Source: Streptomyces pristinaespiralis (GTDB lineage: Bacteria; Actinomycetota; Actinomycetes; Streptomycetales; Streptomycetaceae). From it: a stretch of DNA of 64,000 bases. Under the pieces are notes generated by a model. That model was not told the DNA's origin, searched no databases, and saw only the letters and a program-made list of their open reading frames with translations. The stretch's first letter is position 1, and each line of letters opens with the position of its first letter. Both the position numbers and the translations under genes were made by a program. Of the stretch, positions 34,858 to 42,685 are shown piece by piece. Where the stretch lies: the NCBI RefSeq assembly GCF_001278075.1, contig NZ_CP011340.1, forward strand, positions 6,135,501 through 6,199,500, read 5' to 3'.

Positions 34858-35877
34858 TCAGACCTGGCCGGCCTTCTCCAGCGCCGCGCAGCAGGTGTCC
34901 ACCAGGAGGCGGGTCACCACGTACGGGTCGACGTTGGCGTTGGGGCGGCGGTCCTCGATGTAGCCCTTGCCGTCCTGCTCGACCTGCCACGGGATACGGA
35001 CGGACGCGCCACGGTCGGAGACGCCGTAGCTGTACTCGTTCCACGGGGCGGTCTCGTGCAGACCGGTGAGACGGTCGTCGATGCCCGCGCCGTAGTTCTT
35101 GACGTGGTCGAGGGGCTTGGAGCCCTCACCCAGCGACTCGCAGGCGGTGATGATGGCGTCGTAGCCCTCGCGCATCGCCTTGGTCGAGAAGTTGGTGTGC
35201 GCGCCCGCGCCGTTCCAGTCGCCCTTCACCGGCTTGGGGTCCAGCGTCGCGGAGACCTTGAAGTCCTCAGCGGTGCGGTAGAGCAGCCAGCGGGCCACCC
35301 ACAGCTGGTCCGCGACCTCGAGCGGCGCCAGCGGGCCGACCTGGAACTCCCACTGGCCCGGCATGACCTCGGCGTTGATGCCGGAGATGCCGAGACCCGC
35401 CTTGAGGCAGTTCTCCAGGTGCGCCTCCACGACGTCACGGCCGAAGATCTCGTCGGCGCCGACACCGCAGTAGTAGCCGCCCTGCGGGGCGGGGAAGCCG
35501 CCGGCCGGGAAGCCGAGCGGACGCTCGCCGTCGAAGAAGGTGTACTCCTGCTCGATGCCGAAGATCGGCTCCTGGGCGGCGAACCGCTCGTAGACCTCGG
35601 CGAGCGCGGCGCGGGTGTTGGACTCGTGCGGCGTCATGTCCGTGTTGAGGACCTCGCACAGCACCAGGACGTCGTCGCCGCCGCGGATCGGGTCCGGGCA
35701 GGAGAAGACGGGCTTGAGCACGCGGTCGGAGGCGTGACCCTTGGCCTGGTTGGTGCTGGACCCGTCGAAGCCCCAGACGGGCAGCTCAGCGCCATCGTTC
35801 AGGATCTTCGTCTTCGAGCGAAGCTTGGCGGTCGGCTCGGTGCCGTCGATCCAGATGTACTCAGCCTTGAAGGTCAC
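34858..35877 (-). CDS. glnII: Glutamine synthetase type II
   Basis: A 339-residue eukaryote-type glutamine synthetase, shorter than GSI, that makes glutamine from glutamate, ammonia and ATP. Hallmarks are WGFDGSSTNQA near residue 35, IFGIEQEYTFFDG with the metal Glu residues, NAEVMPGQWEFQVGP and the GAGAHTNFSTKAMR segment. Unlike GlnA it has no adenylylation loop, so it is not controlled by GlnE. The start is GTG at 35877 with AAGGATGAGG upstream. A 38-bp GlnR-type box sits 55-92 bp upstream, so induction under nitrogen limitation is expected. It ends at a 15-bp hairpin. Confidence 0.96.
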   Translation of the reverse strand: MTFKAEYIWIDGTEPTAKLRSKTKILNDGAELPVWGFDGSSTNQAKGHASDRVLKPVFSCPDPIRGGDDVLVLCEVLNTDMTPHESNTRAALAEVYERFAAQEPIFGIEQEYTFFDGERPLGFPAGGFPAPQGGYYCGVGADEIFGRDVVEAHLENCLKAGLGISGINAEVMPGQWEFQVGPLAPLEVADQLWVARWLLYRTAEDFKVSATLDPKPVKGDWNGAGAHTNFSTKAMREGYDAIITACESLGEGSKPLDHVKNYGAGIDDRLTGLHETAPWNEYSYGVSDRGASVRIPWQVEQDGKGYIEDRRPNANVDPYVVTRLLVDTCCAALEKAGQV

Positions 35878-35931
35878 GGGGCCTCATCCTTTGCGGGTGC
35901 AGCGGTATGCCGCGCAGCTTGGCAATCCGCG

Positions 35932-35969
35932 ATTTCCCGGCCGTTGCCCGTTTGTGAACCCCACGTTAC
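35932..35969 (-). promoter_or_regulatory. GlnR box upstream of glnII
   Basis: Read on the minus strand: GTAAC-n6-TTCAC-n6-GCAAC-n6-GAAAT. The spacing is exactly that of the Streptomyces GlnR operator (four 5-bp half sites separated by 6 bp, consensus GTnAC and GAAAC). The first site matches fully and the other three differ by one or more bases. The box lies 55-92 bp upstream of the glnII start. Confidence 0.85.
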
Positions 35970-36362
35970 GCAGCGGGCGGGACGGCCGGAACCGGTCGGA
36001 TCCACGTCCGTCCCACAGCGGCGCCGGCGCCCCCGGACCGTGGTCGCGCACACATACGACTGGACCTGTTTTCGCTGGTCACAAGGCCATTCGGCATGCC
36101 GGGGGTGCTCCTGGACGTGTCGCGGCAGACGCCGCCGGGACGGTGCTGGGAGACGTTTCGGGAAAGGTTCTGAGACACACGACACATCCCCGCCGGCCGT
36201 TGATCGTCCCCGCCGCCGCGAGCCGGGCCGTGAGCGGCGGCACCGGCGGCCCGGCGGCCGGGACGGCGCGGGCGGCGGCACGTCGTATACAGGGGTGCTC
36301 ACGGGCCCGGGCACGCCGGACCGGGCGGACCGGCGGCTCCGTGAGCGTGCACACTGGTGCGC
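35970..36362. other. 390-bp gap between the glnII promoter and the Gfo/Idh gene
   Basis: No gene is recognised. It should hold the distal part of the glnII control region and the promoter of the divergent oxidoreductase gene. Confidence 0.5.
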
Positions 36363-37283
36363 ATGACGAAGCAGACGCAGCCGCTGCGTATCGGCCTCAT
36401 CGGTGCCGGGCCGTGGGCGGGGATGACACAGGCACCGGCGCTGGCCGGGCACCCGGATGTCATGTTCAGCGGTGTGTGGGGGAGGCGGCCGGAGGCGGCC
36501 GCGGCGCTGGCCGACGCCCATGGCACGGCGGCCTTCACCGGCGACGAGGGCATCGAGGCACTGTTCGCGGTCAGCGACGCCGTCGCGTTCGCCGTGCCGC
36601 CGGACGTCCAGGCCCCGCTCGCCGCCAGGGCGGCCGCGGCGGGCCGCCACCTGCTGCTGGACAAGCCGGTCGCGACGAACGTGGCCGCGGCGCGCGCGGC
36701 GGCCCGTGCCGCGCAGGACGCCCAGGTGGCGTCCGTGGTCTTCTGCACGCTGCGGTTCGCCGCCGACACGGCGCCCTGGGTGGCCGAACAGGCCGCCGCG
36801 GACGGCTGGTTCACGGCGCACGCCCAGTGGCTCGGTTCGCTCTACTCGGACGACTCCGACAGCCCGTTCGCGGCCTCGCCCTGGCGGCGTGAGAAGGGCG
36901 GCCTGTGGGACGTCGGCCCGCACGCCCTCTCGGCGCTGCTCCCGGTGCTCGGCGACGTGACAACGCTGTCGGCGGGGCGTGGCCCGGCCGACACCGTGCA
37001 CCTCGTGCTGCGGCACACCTCCGGGGCCTCCAGCACGGTGACCCTCGGACTGAGCGCGCCGGGCAAGGCGGCCGGCACGAGTCTCGTGCTGCTGGGCGAG
37101 CGGGGGAGGGCGGAGCTTCCCGAGGGCTGGGGCGATCCGGTCGACTCGTTCCGCAGGGCGGTGGACGCGCTGCTCGGGGCCGCGCGGACCGGTCAGGCGC
37201 ACGACTGCGACATCCACTTCGGCGTACGGCTCACGGAGATCCTCGCGGAGGCGGAGGAACTGCTGGCAGGGACGGCGCCCTAG
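36363..37283 (+). CDS. Gfo/Idh/MocA family oxidoreductase
   Basis: A 306-residue NAD(P)-dependent dehydrogenase. The Rossmann motif is RIGLIGAGPWAGMTQAP, with the family segment HLLLDKPVATNVAAA (EKP-like) at about residue 98 and the catalytic-region segment LWDVGPHALSAL (GxxxDxxxH-like). It probably acts on a sugar or inositol derivative. The ATG at 36363 is favoured; an upstream in-frame GTG (36357) adds two residues. It stands alone and is divergent from glnII. Confidence 0.9.
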   Translation: MTKQTQPLRIGLIGAGPWAGMTQAPALAGHPDVMFSGVWGRRPEAAAALADAHGTAAFTGDEGIEALFAVSDAVAFAVPPDVQAPLAARAAAAGRHLLLDKPVATNVAAARAAARAAQDAQVASVVFCTLRFAADTAPWVAEQAAADGWFTAHAQWLGSLYSDDSDSPFAASPWRREKGGLWDVGPHALSALLPVLGDVTTLSAGRGPADTVHLVLRHTSGASSTVTLGLSAPGKAAGTSLVLLGERGRAELPEGWGDPVDSFRRAVDALLGAARTGQAHDCDIHFGVRLTEILAEAEELLAGTAP

Positions 37284-37477
37284 CCGGGAGAAGGCCGCAG
37301 CCGCAGGACCGGCGGGGGCGTTTCCGGGGCCTGCGGCTACGGCGGCTCACGGCCGCGCGGTACGGACGGTGCCGTCGCCGCCGCCGGGTGTGCGGCCCGG
37401 CGGCGACGGCTCCCCCTGGGACAGTGGAAGGGGAAGCCGCTACGGCGTACGTCCTCGGATCCGGCGCGACCTGAAGG

Positions 37478-38173
37478 TCAGCCGACGCGCTCGATGCGCG
37501 CGTTGCGGATCAGGAACTTGCCCGCCTCACGGACCTGCTCGAAAGCGGCGTTGTTCAGCAGCGCGCAGCTGCCGGAGACGGAAGTGACCTCGACGGTGGT
37601 GGACTTGTCGTTGTCCAGGTTGGTCACCTTGAGCTGCGTGCCGACGGGGAACTCGCTGCTGGAGGCGGCGGGCGCGCCGCCCTCGCCGGAGAGCGTCACG
37701 GTGGAGCCGGCGCAGACGACCTCGCCCGTGGCGCCGCCGCCGGCCTCCTCACCGGCCTGGTCGCCCTGGCCGGCGTCCTGGCCCTCACCGGCGCCCTGGT
37801 CCTCGCCCGAGCCCTGGTCCTCGCCGGCGCCCTCCTCCGCGGGCGGTGCCTCGGCCGGCGGCTGTTCGGCCGGGGGAGCCGCCGCCTGGCCGCCGCCGTC
37901 TCCGGCGTCGCACCCGGCGGCCTCCTGCTGGACCCTGATCTGCGCGATCACCGCCTCGCGGTTGGCGATCCGTGCCTCCGACTGGGCGTCGGGATTCGCT
38001 CGTTGCCCGGCGATGAAGTTCTCGTTGTTGCGGACCGCCTGGGCCAGCCCGTCGCAGGCGACGGACGCCTGACTTGTCCCGGTCATGACAATCGCAGTGC
38101 CGCCGGCCATGGCCGCGGCGCCGACGAGCAGGGCGAGCTTCTTCTTGCCGCTGAGGGTCTTCTTGCGTGACAC
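37478..38173 (-). CDS. Secreted protein with a Pro/Glu/Gly/Gln-rich linker and a double-psi-barrel-like tail
   Basis: A 231-residue exported protein: Lys-rich N-terminus and a signal helix (LALLVGAAAMAGGTAIVMTG), a helical part with Cys (VACDGLAQAVRNNENF), a low-complexity linker at about residues 92-148 (PPAEQPPAEAPPAEEG; GEDQGSGEDQGAGEGQ), and a C-terminal FPVGTQLKVTNLDNDKSTTV. That tail resembles the RlpA-like double-psi beta barrel, which in relatives binds cell wall, but the catalytic Asp is not evident. GTG at 38173 with AGGAGC upstream. Confidence 0.82.
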   Translation of the reverse strand: MSRKKTLSGKKKLALLVGAAAMAGGTAIVMTGTSQASVACDGLAQAVRNNENFIAGQRANPDAQSEARIANREAVIAQIRVQQEAAGCDAGDGGGQAAAPPAEQPPAEAPPAEEGAGEDQGSGEDQGAGEGQDAGQGDQAGEEAGGGATGEVVCAGSTVTLSGEGGAPAASSSEFPVGTQLKVTNLDNDKSTTVEVTSVSGSCALLNNAAFEQVREAGKFLIRNARIERVG

Positions 38174-38403
38174 GTAAGGGCTCCTGTCCCCGGCCGCGGG
38201 GGCGGCCGGATGGTTCCTTGTGCCCTTACGTACGAGTAGCCGCGGCGGGCTGCTCACCGGCTCCGCCCGGCTCTTCCTTAACTTTCCTTAAGGCGACGGC
38301 GGCACCGGACCCTCGAACCGGCCCCGCGCCTGCCGCGTCGATCGGGGCGTGCATCTCCCGTACGTACAACCCCGGGGTGGGCAGCGGCGCCCTCCCATGT
38401 GAG

Positions 38404-38775
38404 CGGACCCGCCTCCGGGTCGGGCAGCAGTGCGCGCACGCGCTCCAGGGGGCAGCCGCGGGTCCTGTGCCGTCACCGCGCGTACCCGGCCGACCGGGTC
38501 GCGGCCGAGCCGGCCGATCTGTGCCGGTGTCGCGTCGGGGTCGCGTCGGGGTCGCGGAGCACGAGGGCCCGGGCGTTCGGGTCGACCTCCCCGGGGAGAC
38601 CGGGGCGGGCCGGCACGGCGAGCCGGACCCGCGGGGCGTCGTCGACGGCGACCGCGCCACGAGGCCGGATGGGAGCGTGGGGTTCAGCGCGAGCCTCGCG
38701 ATGTGGGGCCGCTCGGAGACCATGCGCTCGGCCACCTCCCGGACGAGGGTGCCGCTCTCCGGCACCTCCCGATCC
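38404..38775 (-). pseudogene. Decayed variant-leucine-rich-repeat (LRV) protein gene
   Basis: Reading the minus strand with three frame changes gives a continuous LRV/HEAT-like product: AERMVSERPHIARLALNPTL, then DDAPRVRLAVPARPGLPGEV, then DPVGRVRAVTAQDPRLPPGA, and finally VRALLPDPEAG. The repeated RLAVxARPGLP pattern is typical of Streptomyces LRV proteins. One frame break coincides with an 11-bp tandem duplication (TCGCGTCGGGG twice, 38530-38551). Both ends are missing, so this is a relic. Confidence 0.75.
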
Positions 38776-38808
38776 GGCCGTCGCCGCGCAGCCGTTGTGC
38801 CCCGTCGT

Positions 38809-39171
38809 TCAGCCGCGCCCCAGCGCGTCCCGTACCGCTTCCTCCGACCGTCCCACCACCGCGGATCCGTCGTCCGCCGTGATGATCGGGCGCTGGATGA
38901 GCTTCGGGTGCTCGGAGAGCGCCGCGACCCAGCGGTCACGGGAGGCTGCGTCCTTGGGCCAGCCGGCGATGCCCAGCTCCTTGGCGACGGCCTCGCCCGT
39001 GCGCGTGATGTCCCATGGCTCCAGGCCCAGGCGCTCGAGGACGGCGCGGATCTCGTCCTCGGTCGGCACGTCCTCGAGGTAACGGCGCACGGTGTACTCC
39101 GCGCCCTCCGCGTCGAGCAGATCCACGGCGCTGCGGCACTTGGAACAGGCGGGGTTGATCCAGATCTCCAT
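38809..39171 (-). CDS. ArsC/Spx-family protein
   Basis: A 120-residue thioredoxin-fold protein of the arsenate reductase (ArsC/Spx/YffB) family: INPACSKCRSAVDLLDAEGA with a CxxC pair at the active site, and the conserved HPKLIQRPIITADDGSAVVG with the Arg-Pro-Ile core. Typical ArsC has one Cys plus distant partners; the CxxC here suggests thiol-disulfide or reductase chemistry of the Spx-like kind. No ars operon neighbours are seen. The ATG at 39171 is used; a GTG at 39180 adds three residues. Confidence 0.9.
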   Translation of the reverse strand: MEIWINPACSKCRSAVDLLDAEGAEYTVRRYLEDVPTEDEIRAVLERLGLEPWDITRTGEAVAKELGIAGWPKDAASRDRWVAALSEHPKLIQRPIITADDGSAVVGRSEEAVRDALGRG

Positions 39172-39293
39172 GGTCTCCACGGTACCGCTCGAGAGCCCCT
39201 CAAACGCCGTCTGGCCAGGGGAAATTGTCAGTGCCCGCCGGTAGAATGAACAGTAGTTCGGGATGGTCCCGCCACCGCGCCAGGAGGTTGCCG

Positions 39294-39560
39294 ATGGCCG
39301 TAGCCACACTCACGACGAAGCCCCTGACCCCGCCCCGCAAGAAGCCGCTCCCGGCCGGACAGCCGCGCGAGTGGTACGTGACCCACAACCGCCGGCTGAA
39401 GGCCATGCGCCTCGCGATCGCACTGCTCGACTCCGGTGTCTACCACCCGGCGACCGCCGACAACCGGCGGATACGGTCGACGGCGGAGCGCATCGGCGTC
39501 CACGTTCCGTCCGACACGACCTGCCGGATGGTCAGGGCCCTGATCCGCTACGGGCGCTGA
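39294..39560 (+). CDS. Small basic conserved protein of unknown function
   Basis: An 88-residue Arg/Lys-rich protein with segments PPRKKPLPAGQPREWYVTHN and RLAIALLDSGVYHPATADNR. No domain is recognised. The excellent ribosome site (AGGAGG, 7 nt before ATG 39294) makes it a real gene. The preceding gene is on the other strand, and there is a TAGAAT-like -10 at 39242-39247 but no convincing -35 at the right distance. Confidence 0.85.
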   Translation: MAVATLTTKPLTPPRKKPLPAGQPREWYVTHNRRLKAMRLAIALLDSGVYHPATADNRRIRSTAERIGVHVPSDTTCRMVRALIRYGR

Positions 39561-39570
39561 GCCGGCCCGT

Positions 39571-40437
39571 TCACGGGGAGGCGGGGCGCCGGGGATCCGG
39601 CGCCCCGTTCCCGTACCGTTCCACGTGCACCGGGTCGCCGACCGTCAGCGTGCCCTGGCGCACCACGGCCGCCTTCGCGCCGAAGCTCACCTTGTTGTCG
39701 TAGGCGGGCTCCCGCCGGTACGTGGCGAGCGTGCGCACCGGTTCGGGGCCGTCCCGCAGTCCCGTGCGCTGGTCAACCAGCGGTACGGAGCAGCGCAACG
39801 CCCGCACGGAGTGGGCGAGTTGCACACCGCCGACCTCCAACCGCCGCATGAGGTCCTCGTCGTGGGGCTCGGCGCACCCGTCCAGCACGATGTTGGCGCG
39901 GAAGCGGTCCATCGGCACCGGCTTCCCGCCGGCGGCCTCGATCCGAGCGTTCAGCCCGTCCAGGGACGCCTGGGACACGACGAGCACGGCATGCGCGTCC
40001 GCGAAGGCGACCTTGCCCGGCGTCTCGCCCCATCCGTCCCGGTCGAACCCGCGGGGCACCCGCACCAGCCGCGACTTGGCGCCGAACACCTGGGAGAACC
40101 ACTCGGCGGCGTCCTCGCCCTGGTCAGGGCACGGCCCGACGGGCTTGTCGAACAGGCTCACCGGCCTGGGCTCCCCCTCGGGGTCGACCTCCACGACCAC
40201 GCTCTCGACACCGTGCGCGCTCAGCCGCATCCTCCGCCCGCCGTCGAGGAGCTCCGGCCGGACCGCGGCCATGGCGGGAGTCTTGCGCTGACTGCGGAAG
40301 GACCCGTCGACGGCGTCGACGACCATGAATGTCCGGTCGTGCTCCAGCCCCGTGGTGCCCACCCGGGCCGACTCCACGGCCGTTCCGGCACACCCCTTGA
40401 CGGGGTAATACGTCAGCGACTGCACAGTGATCCCCAT
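39571..40437 (-). CDS. MOSC domain protein (mARC-like)
   Basis: A 288-residue protein with the N-terminal MOSC_N barrel (VQSLTYYPVKGCAGTAV, EHDRTFMVVDAVDG) and the C-terminal MOSC domain. The conserved piece ALRCSVPLVDQRTG holds the Cys that ligates molybdenum in the mitochondrial amidoxime-reducing family, and RFRANIVLDG fits the MPT-binding segment. It may reduce N-hydroxylated compounds; partners are unknown. ATG at 40437. Confidence 0.9.
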   Translation of the reverse strand: MGITVQSLTYYPVKGCAGTAVESARVGTTGLEHDRTFMVVDAVDGSFRSQRKTPAMAAVRPELLDGGRRMRLSAHGVESVVVEVDPEGEPRPVSLFDKPVGPCPDQGEDAAEWFSQVFGAKSRLVRVPRGFDRDGWGETPGKVAFADAHAVLVVSQASLDGLNARIEAAGGKPVPMDRFRANIVLDGCAEPHDEDLMRRLEVGGVQLAHSVRALRCSVPLVDQRTGLRDGPEPVRTLATYRREPAYDNKVSFGAKAAVVRQGTLTVGDPVHVERYGNGAPDPRRPASP

Positions 40438-40478
40438 GCCACCCGATCGTAGCCGGGTGCGCCCCTGGGACCCGCCGG

Positions 40479-41072
40479 TCACAGCCGGGCCTCCAGCCGC
40501 TCCTTAGCGGGCGGCCATTCGTCGGCCAGCATCGAGAAGTACACGCTGTCGCGCCACGTCCCGTCCGGCCGGCGCCGGTGCCGCCTCAGCACACCCTCCC
40601 GCCGCGCCCCGAGACGCGCGATCGCCTCCTGGGAACGCCGGTTCATGTGGTCGGTCTTCAACTGGACCCGCCCCATGCGGAGTTCCTCGAAGGCATGGCC
40701 CAGCAGCAGCAGCTTCGCCTCGGTGTTCACAGCGGTCCGCCAGTACGCCCGTCCGTACCAGGTCCAGCCGATCTCCAGGCGCTCGTCCCGCACATCGACG
40801 TCCGAGAAGGTGGTCCAGCCTACGGCCCGCCCGGAAGCGAGGTGGATCACGGCGAACGGCACGTACGTGCCCTGCTCCGCCGCGGCCAGCAGCTCGCGGA
40901 GTACGTCACCGAGCTCCGCCTCGCTCTGCGGCGCCGGCCCGCCCTGCCAGCGCCAGACCTCTTCGTCCTTCCCGCCCGCGGCGAAGAGGTCCGGGAGGTG
41001 GTCCTCGGTGAGCGGTTCGAGGCGCACATGTCGGCCGGTGAGTGTGACGGGGGAGGGAGCCTTCGCGGTCAT
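40479..41072 (-). CDS. GNAT acetyltransferase, RimJ/RimL-like
   Basis: A 197-residue acetyltransferase: VTLTGRHVRLEPLTEDHLPD, VGWTTFSDVDVRDERLEIGW, WRTAVNTEAKLLLLGHAFEE and MGRVQLKTDHMNRRSQEAIA, with RLGARREGVLRRHRRRPDGT at the cofactor side. This is the pattern of N-terminal or small-molecule acetyltransferases such as RimL or puromycin acetyltransferase. The promoter elements place the transcription start at the ATG (41072), so the mRNA is probably leaderless. An AT-rich palindrome lies just upstream. Confidence 0.9.
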   Translation of the reverse strand: MTAKAPSPVTLTGRHVRLEPLTEDHLPDLFAAGGKDEEVWRWQGGPAPQSEAELGDVLRELLAAAEQGTYVPFAVIHLASGRAVGWTTFSDVDVRDERLEIGWTWYGRAYWRTAVNTEAKLLLLGHAFEELRMGRVQLKTDHMNRRSQEAIARLGARREGVLRRHRRRPDGTWRDSVYFSMLADEWPPAKERLEARL

Positions 41073-41078
41073 GCCCAG

Positions 41079-41107
41079 AATCTAGACCCGTCCTGCATTA
41101 GAGGCAA
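41079..41107 (-). promoter_or_regulatory. Promoter of the RimL-like gene, predicted leaderless
   Basis: On the minus strand TTGCCT (41102-41107) and TAGATT (41079-41084) are separated by exactly 17 bp, a good vegetative promoter. Six bases separate the -10 from the ATG, so the first transcribed base should be the A of the start codon. Confidence 0.65.
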
Positions 41108-41113
41108 CCATGT

Positions 41114-41129
41114 TATGTATTAGTACATA
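41114..41129 (-). promoter_or_regulatory. AT-rich palindrome upstream of the RimL-like promoter
   Basis: TATGTA-TTAG-TACATA, a perfect 6-bp inverted repeat with a 4-bp centre, stands 7 bp upstream of the -35 element in otherwise GC-rich DNA. Such composition is unusual here and suggests a regulator site. It overlaps the stop codon of the methyltransferase remnant at 41120. Confidence 0.45.
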
Positions 41130-41260
41130 CCGGATCTGCGGCCGGTCCGTGAGCCGCTGTCGCGGAAGACGAGCAGATACCGCCAGAAGAGCAGCCGCCG
41201 TACGCGCGCCCCGCGCAGCGGCACCGCCGCCTCACGCCTGATGTGGGCCGGCGCCATGTC
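41120..41260 (-). pseudogene. C-terminal remnant of a SAM-dependent methyltransferase
   Basis: The last 46 codons of a minus-strand frame read MAPAHIRREAAVPLRGARVR and RLLFWRYLLVFRDSGSR. The ending VRRLLFWRYLLVFRD is a familiar C-terminus of Streptomyces class I methyltransferases. The rest of the gene is not upstream of it. A matching N-terminus starting MPFDHNDHYHR lies 3 kb away at 44261-44398 on the same strand, with the ABC/TetR genes in between. That the two ends belong to one gene is an inference. Confidence 0.65.
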
Positions 41261-41450
41261 CGGCTGCCGCACCGATTCCCGGCCCGGCTCCGACGTCCTG
41301 ATCGACAGCTCGGTGACCGGACCTCGTGACTGATCCGGCCGGTCGGCGGACCCGGTGCAAACCCCAGGCGAAACCAGGCCGCACCCGCACAGGGGCGGTC
41401 CGGTGGGGAGAATCCGGCCGACGTGTGCGACACAACATGCAGACGGACGT

Positions 41451-41477
41451 GTCGGCAACATTGGATAGGATGCCGAC
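41451..41477 (+). promoter_or_regulatory. Candidate TetR operator overlapping the ABC exporter promoter
   Basis: GTCGGCA (41451-41457) and TGCCGAC (41471-41477) form a perfect inverted repeat with a 13-bp centre that contains most of a TAGGAT -10-like element (41466-41471). It lies 81 bp upstream of the permease start. The TetR gene at the end of this operon is the obvious candidate binder. Confidence 0.65.
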
Positions 41478-41557
41478 GCTCACGTCGTCAAGTTTAGGTA
41501 AAAGGCGACGTGGCCAGTCTGTTGTGCCCTCATTTCCTTCCTCCCTCGGAGAGCTCC

Positions 41558-42685
41558 GTGTTCCTTGCCCTACGCGATCTGCGCTTCGCCCGCGGTCGCT
41601 TCGCCCTGATGGGCGCGGTGGTCGCGCTCATCGCCGTACTCGGTGTCCTCCTGTCCGGGCTTGCCTCCGGTCTGGCGGACGCCGGCATATCCGGGCTGCG
41701 CGCGCTGCCCGTGACCCACATGGCCTTCGACGAGAAGGCGACCAGCGATCAGTTCTCCCGCTCGACCGTGGAGCAGGAGGACTGGCAGACATGGTCCAAA
41801 GCCCCGGGAGTGGAGCGCGCGGAGCCGTTCGGGAACACCCTGGCCAATGCCCAGGTGACCCAGGGCGCCAAGAAGGGCGAGCAGGTCAACCTCGCCGTCT
41901 TCGGCATGGCACCGGACTCCCCCTTGGCACCCGGCCCCGGCAAGGGTGAGGGCCTGAAGGAGGGCAGTGCGGGCATCGTGATCACCAGGGAGATCGCCGA
42001 CCTGGGCGTGGAGATCGGCGATGTGCTGACCGCGGACAAGAGCGAGGTGCGGCTGAAGGTCGTGGGACTGGTCGACGAGACCGTCTCCTACGGCCACATC
42101 GGCGTCGTCTACGCAGACCTCGACACGTGGCGGCATCTGCACTACGGCCTGCCCGGCGACCTGCCCGAGGCCGCGAGCCGGCAGGCCACCGCCCTCGCCC
42201 TGACCCTGAAGCCGGGCGCCGACGTCGCCGCGGTGGAAAAGGCGACCGGGACCGTCGCCGAGACCAAGGAGGCCACGTTCGACGCGTCCCCCGGCTACGA
42301 GGCCGAGTCGAGCACCATGGCCCTGATCAAGGGATTCCTGTACGTCATCTCCGCCCTGGTCGTCGGCGCGTTCTTCACCGTCTGGACCGTCCAGCGCAAG
42401 CCCGAGATCGCCCTGATGAAGGCACTGGGCGCCCCCACCGGGTACATCCTGCGCGACGCGCTCGCCCAGGTCGTCGCCGTGCTCGTCGGAGCCACGGCGC
42501 TCGGCACCGCCGTCGGCCTGGCCCTGGGCAGCGCGATGATCGGTAAGGCTCCCTTCTCCCTCTCCGCCCCGGCCATCGCCACCTCCTCCGGCCTCCTCAT
42601 CGTCCTCGGGACCGTGGGCGCCGTCGTTGCCGTCCGCCGCATCACCGCCGTCGACCCCCTGACCGCTCTGGGAGCCACCCGATGA
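41558..42685 (+). CDS. ABC transporter permease, FtsX/MacB-like
   Basis: A 375-residue permease: one helix near the N-terminus (FALMGAVVALIAVLGVLLSG), a 230-residue extracytoplasmic MacB-type periplasmic core domain, and three helices at the C-terminus (LYVISALVVGAFFTVWTVQ; EIALMKALGAPTGYILR is the cytoplasmic coupling segment). Such permeases export peptides, lipoproteins or drugs by mechanotransmission. The GTG at 41558 with GGAG 6 nt upstream is preferred over an earlier start. The stop overlaps the ATPase start (ATGA). Confidence 0.9.
   Translation: MFLALRDLRFARGRFALMGAVVALIAVLGVLLSGLASGLADAGISGLRALPVTHMAFDEKATSDQFSRSTVEQEDWQTWSKAPGVERAEPFGNTLANAQVTQGAKKGEQVNLAVFGMAPDSPLAPGPGKGEGLKEGSAGIVITREIADLGVEIGDVLTADKSEVRLKVVGLVDETVSYGHIGVVYADLDTWRHLHYGLPGDLPEAASRQATALALTLKPGADVAAVEKATGTVAETKEATFDASPGYEAESSTMALIKGFLYVISALVVGAFFTVWTVQRKPEIALMKALGAPTGYILRDALAQVVAVLVGATALGTAVGLALGSAMIGKAPFSLSAPAIATSSGLLIVLGTVGAVVAVRRITAVDPLTALGATR

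Noticed and set aside
38809..39171. An arsenic-resistance operon around the ArsC-like gene and the ArsR at 8 kb.
   Set aside because: The two are 30 kb apart, the ArsR lacks an obvious metal site, and no arsenite pump is present.
39225..39247. Promoter TTGTCA/TAGAAT before the small basic protein gene.
   Set aside because: The two hexamers are only 11 bp apart, too close for a normal promoter, so it was not listed as one.
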